Translations under genes and position numbers: made by a program
Assembly: GCF_020085105.1 (NCBI RefSeq)
Contig: NC_058044.1
Span: 24,115,206 to 24,179,205, forward strand
Origin: Siniperca chuatsi
Lineage: Eukaryota > Chordata > Actinopteri > Centrarchiformes > Sinipercidae
Direction: 5' to 3'
DNA length: 64,000 nt
Part shown: positions 62,301-64,000 of the stretch, one piece after another
Numbering within the stretch: position 1 is the stretch's first letter
Layout: every line of letters begins with the position of its first letter
Notes under the pieces: model-generated
What the model saw: the letters and a program-made list of their open reading frames with translations, nothing else
The model's database searches: none
Told to the model about the DNA's origin: nothing

Positions 62301-62569
62301 GCAGCAGCTGTGGCTGCAGCGCTGAGATGCTGCTCTCTAGTGGGGATCTGGGTGCAGTGCAGGAAAACCAGCAGCATGAAACTCAGGATCAATTTGAACC
62401 GAAGAGGAGCAGGATGAGAAAGATTGAGGACAATGATAGATAGACAGGTAGACATAGAGACATGCAGACAGACTACCTTGTTTCTGTTGTTAGCCAGGTT
62501 GATCCGGAGGACGCCCATGCCGTGGAGGACGAACTTCATGGAGGTCAGGAGGTTATCCAGAACTGCGGG
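42640..62569 (-). CDS. gnav1: G-protein alpha subunit, Gv-like, 3' portion (5' exons lie beyond the window)
   Basis: Seven coding exons: 62569-62477, 61895-61735, 58917-58789, 48947-48818, 48683-48612, 45374-45287, 42830-42640, giving 287 codons plus TAA with consistent phases. The helical domain shows [18 protein letters not shown], then [20 protein letters not shown]. Switch I is [17 protein letters not shown] (the Arg and Thr that bind nucleotide and magnesium), switch II is [13 protein letters not shown], the G4 motif is NKID and the G5 region TTATDTSN. The C-terminal helix ends [10 protein letters not shown], without the Cys at -4 that pertussis toxin modifies. It matches none of Gs, Gi/o, Gq or G12/13 at the C-terminus. 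By elimination and overall pattern I assign the Gv class (gnav1), present in teleosts and lost in tetrapods. Exons for the N-terminus and the GxGESGKS P-loop would be to the right of 64000. The long introns (up to 9.8 kb) are repeat-rich. Confidence 0.8.
43223..43445 (+). mobile_element. hAT-type MITE, 5' part only
   Basis: Begins CAGTGGTGGAAGAAGTATTC, the intact version of the left end of the element at 17991-18749, with matching ACTTAAGTAAAAGTAC and GCAGTAAAATGGCCCC interior blocks. The 3' part is not present; a different MITE follows directly. Confidence 0.75.
43447..44103 (+). mobile_element. MITE with GGTTCCCAACC / GGTTGGGAGCC ends
   Basis: The left end GGTTCCCAACCTGTGGG pairs with the right end AAAGGTTGGGAGCCACTG as an inverted repeat. 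It carries GGGGGGTCAGGAGATGATTC near 43511. A reversed fragment of the same family is in sgsh intron 6. No ORF. Confidence 0.65.
44725..44860 (+). pseudogene. Possible LINE ORF 3' fragment
   Basis: The frame gives [20 protein letters not shown] followed by KCPFL, which resembles the C-terminal zinc-binding region (E.E.HFLF.CPLYDDLR) of teleost LINE ORFs. Short and isolated, so tentative. Confidence 0.45.
44979..45066. repeat. 88-bp near-perfect hairpin (fold-back MITE or RNA hairpin)
   Basis: The arm from 44979 (AGTGGTGGTGTTGAAGTGGA) pairs with the arm ending at 45066 (CCACTTTAACACCACT), including a shared GCATTATATT core and the inner GTGTTTCT/AGAAACAC stem around a 3-base loop at 45024-45026. 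The arms differ by a few mismatches and a short bulge. It lies in an intron of the G-alpha gene. Confidence 0.85.
47095..47235 (+). repeat. Dispersed repeat family A, copy 4a
   Basis: GCTAACATCAGCATGC followed by TGCTGATGTTTAGCAGGTTA, the left part of family A in plus orientation. It faces the minus-oriented copy at 47395-48170. Confidence 0.7.
47262..47402 (-). repeat. SINE-like (tRNA-related) repeat
   Basis: TCTTGCTCAAGGACACTGAC, GGGGATCAAACC and CTACCACCTGAGC form a typical teleost dispersed unit. On the minus strand, GGTTTGATCCCC resembles a polymerase III B box. It sits between the two oppositely oriented family A segments. Confidence 0.5.
47395..48170 (-). repeat. Dispersed repeat family A, copy 4b, interrupted
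   Basis: A minus-oriented copy with CTCTAGCGCCACCATGAGGT, ACTATTGGATGGACTGCTAT and TTATACCTGCTAGATGTCAG. It is broken at about 47833-48068 by roughly 235 bases absent from the copy at 57440-58140, then resumes with family sequence. Confidence 0.7.
49030..49270 (+). repeat. Dispersed repeat family B, single arm
   Basis: AAGTTGATGCAGCGAACGTG, GTAAAACCAAAACAATGA and GGGGAACTGTAGAGTC recur in the palindromic element at 59639-60643 and at 63085-63310. This is one arm of a fold-back family. Confidence 0.7.
50728..50772. repeat. (CA)n microsatellite
   Basis: Pure 45-base CA run in an intron of the G-alpha gene, just before a LINE-tail motif. Confidence 0.95.
50821..50866 (+). repeat. LINE 3'-tail motif, copy 3
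   Basis: AATCAGAATCAGAAATACTT, then TATTGATCCCAGAAGGGAAA. Same family as 8109-8152 and 25332-25381. Confidence 0.75.
50941..50982. repeat. (TG)n microsatellite
   Basis: Pure 42-base TG run, about 170 bases from an opposite-phase CA run at 50728-50772. Together they could form an inverted pair. Confidence 0.95.
51955..52395 (+). repeat. Dispersed repeat family A, copy 5
   Basis: Contains GCTAAATGCTAACATCAG, TGCTGATGTTTAGCAGGTAT, TTTGGTCATAAACCAAAGTA and GATGGTGGCGCTAGAAC in the standard order. Confidence 0.8.
53379..53415. repeat. (CA)n microsatellite
   Basis: CA run in an intron of the G-alpha gene, with further short ACACAC runs just after it. Confidence 0.95.
53835..54235. mobile_element. 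Fold-back repeat family C copy
   Basis: The left part has TTGATACCACTTTCATGTCT, TTAGCTTAGCATAGC and CACTAATTAACACTTATC. The right part reverses these (ATGCTAAGATAAGCC, then ATCAATCTTTTCATCTAAC). This matches a palindromic repeat common in teleosts. A half copy is at 62885-63080. Confidence 0.65.
57440..58140 (-). repeat. Dispersed repeat family A, copy 6
   Basis: Minus-oriented, the longest copy here: ACTATTGGATGGATTGCTAT, CATCGTCAGGTCAAAATTTT, ATTATACCTGCTAAACATCA and GCATTGTCATTGTCAGCATG in order. Confidence 0.8.
58720..58750. repeat. (TA)n microsatellite beside a G-alpha exon
   Basis: TA-rich run inside the intron 40 bases downstream (minus strand) of the exon ending at 58789. Confidence 0.9.
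59304..59350. repeat. (CA)n microsatellite
   Basis: Pure 47-base CA run, the longest in the window, in an intron of the G-alpha gene. Confidence 0.95.
59639..60643. mobile_element. Palindromic fold-back element, about 1 kb (family B)
   Basis: The left arm runs from TTGACATCACCTTATAAAGT to about 60085; the right arm, to 60643, is its diverged reverse complement. Paired blocks include CACTATGTTCACCAGCTAGT (59812-59831) with ACTAGCTGGTGAACATAGTG (60416-60435), and GGTGATAATTCTCT with AGAGAATTATCACC. A short unpaired centre lies near 60085-60150. No ORF. Single arms of the family are at 49030-49270 and 63085-63310. Confidence 0.8.
61131..61150. repeat. (TG)n microsatellite
   Basis: A 20-base TG run in an intron of the G-alpha gene. 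Confidence 0.9.
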
Positions 62570-62884
62570 CTGCCAAAGAAGTTCATAGGTTAACTTGATG
62601 AATAGCCGTGGCAACGGAAACAAAACAAAAATTCGGACAAAAGCCTGGTTTGCTGCAACACAACAAAAAAAAACAACTGTTCAAATAAACTGTACAGTGT
62701 GGGCAAAGAAAATGCGCAGAAACCTTAAGCTTTCTAATAGTGTTGGATATTGTTGTCTTTACTAAGGGCTTACTTCAGTTTCTGTTGTTATGATTATATT
62801 TTCCCCCAAAGTACAGTGTGGGTTTTCTGGTTTATTGTTTTTACTGCCTTACACTAGCACGTAACAGCACCAACAAGCGCTGAG

Positions 62885-63310
62885 TTAGATAATTGATACC
62901 ACTCTCATGTCAGTACATTAAATATGAAGCTACAGCCAGCAGATGGTTAGCTTAGCATAAAGACTGGAAACCGGGGGAAAACTGCTAGCCTCGCTCTATC
63001 CATAGGTAACAAAATCTGCCTCCCAGCACCTCTAAATCTCACTAATTAACACGTTCTATTTCGTTTCTTTAATCCATACAAAACCTGAAGTGTAAAAATG
63101 ACACATTGAGACTGAACCAAAAGAAGCAAAGTTGTGGGCCATAAAACCAAAACAATGAGGCAAAAGATGCTAAAACACTCCATAAAGCTGAGGGGAACTG
63201 CAGAGTTAGATGATAATTCTCTGTGGGTTCATCAGTAGAAGTGACCTCTTTCACATTACACACTCACTTGATCCATTGTTAATATGAAAATATTGATTGA
63301 GTGCAGATTT
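62885..63310 (+). repeat. Composite of family C half copy and family B arm
   Basis: At 62885-63080 the family C units TTGATACCACTCTCATGTC, GGTTAGCTTAGCATAAAG and CTCACTAATTAACACG appear. They are followed from about 63085 by family B units GTTGTGGGCCATAAAACC and TGATAATTCTCTGTGGGT. The two fuse without a gap. Confidence 0.65.
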
Positions 63311-64000
63311 AAGATGCCTGAAGTGTATCCAAACATGACCCTTTGTAGCCTTTATGGTTATTGTAATGTGGACATCAACATAGAGTGAATTTTTTTAATT
63401 ATCCAATTGAGAAACTGATGATTCCACTGTGGAACCAACTATGTTCTAATGACTTGTGCACTTCTTTTCTGCTGTGCTTTAAATTGTGTGTATATATAAA
63501 CGTAGATGTGGGGCATCGTGTGTGTGTCTGTGTGTTTGCATCTATCACACCCCATGGACCAGCTATCGAGCCTATTGAGAGTGAAAGTACCGTGTAACTC
63601 ATATAAATTAAACTCATAACTCTGTTTTAGTGCTCGGAAACCTTGAGACTTTAGTGACTGAGCAGAGTGACTCCTGCAGAGAGTTGGGAAGGGTGTGTGT
63701 GTGTGTGTGTGTGTGTGTTATACTCTCCGTCACTCTCCTGCCAGCTAAAGATAAGCTTCACATTCCATCACAATTCTATCACAGTCTGGTCGCTCTTCCC
63801 TCTTTGTGTGTTTCAGTGTCCAGATTGCGATGTGTTGCTCTCCCAGTGAAATGTGTGAGGTGAGATAACTCAGTGAGGTGACAGGGCTTCATCTTATGAC
63901 GAGCGCAGGGCTGAGGGCTGCTGACACCATGGCATTAGGGGCAAATTAGTCTCTTTCAGGAGAACCTTTGCTGACAGTGCTGCATTGATTTGTGTCAGAA
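63311..64000. other. Intron of the G-alpha gene at the right edge
   Basis: No exon recognised. It contains a TG microsatellite at 63692-63719 and otherwise unassigned sequence. The missing 5' exons of the minus-strand G-alpha gene are expected beyond the window. Confidence 0.5.

Noticed and set aside
62225-62325. Candidate extra G-alpha exon reading [17 protein letters not shown]
   Set aside because: It is phase-compatible with one reading, but it contains a simple repeat and shows no G-alpha similarity. Using the stronger acceptor at 61896 extends the next exon and restores the family pattern ([16 protein letters not shown]).

Overview
The window is nuclear DNA of a ray-finned (teleost) fish. 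Its genes are split into many short exons with consensus GT/AG splice sites. Introns and spacers are AT-rich, full of CA/GT microsatellites and dispersed repeats typical of teleosts. One gene appears to be a G-alpha class kept in fish and lost in tetrapods. No prokaryotic, CRISPR, viral or toxin content was seen.

Layout from left to right. (1) 1491-4984, minus: a 12-exon SSX2IP/ADIP-like coiled-coil gene of 461 codons that lacks the N-terminal part of the mammalian protein. (2) 9098-9892, minus: a two-exon G-protein gamma subunit, closest to GNG5, 71 aa with a CaaX end. (3) 11404-19155, minus: a 10-exon secreted protein of 810 aa with the order signal peptide, EGF, EGF, D8C, SRCR, SRCR, ZP (uromodulin/GP2/DMBT1-like). 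(4) 19330-23565: repeat-rich spacer. (5) 23566-31862, minus: slc26a11, a 13-coding-exon sulfate/anion transporter of 605 aa. (6) 33267-38683, plus: sgsh, heparan N-sulfatase, 9 exons, 523 aa, head-to-head with slc26a11 over a spacer with two CLEAR/E-box sites and a GC box. (7) 39926-40874, plus: npb, prepro-neuropeptide B, two exons, 130 aa, with a TATA box. (8) 42640 to beyond 64000, minus: the 3' seven coding exons of a G-protein alpha subunit, probably the Gv class (gnav1), running off the right edge. Every exon junction proposed here keeps the reading frame.

The genes do not form one pathway, but two pairs are meaningful. sgsh and slc26a11 share a promoter region and both concern sulfate (lysosomal heparan sulfate breakdown and sulfate/anion transport); this pair is conserved in vertebrates. 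ssx2ip and gng5 are also close together in mammals (human 1p22), whereas slc26a11, sgsh and npb are on human 17q25. The window therefore joins two ancestral synteny blocks.

The strongest non-genic signals are mobile elements. Two hAT-type elements have perfect 8-bp target-site duplications, and one of them sits inside another repeat. There is a roughly 1-kb palindromic fold-back element, at least six copies of one dispersed repeat, several degraded reverse-transcriptase fragments and a Tc1 remnant. I found no convincing undescribed biological system; the best leads are the Gv-like subunit, the SGSH insertion, the shared promoter and the nested transposons.
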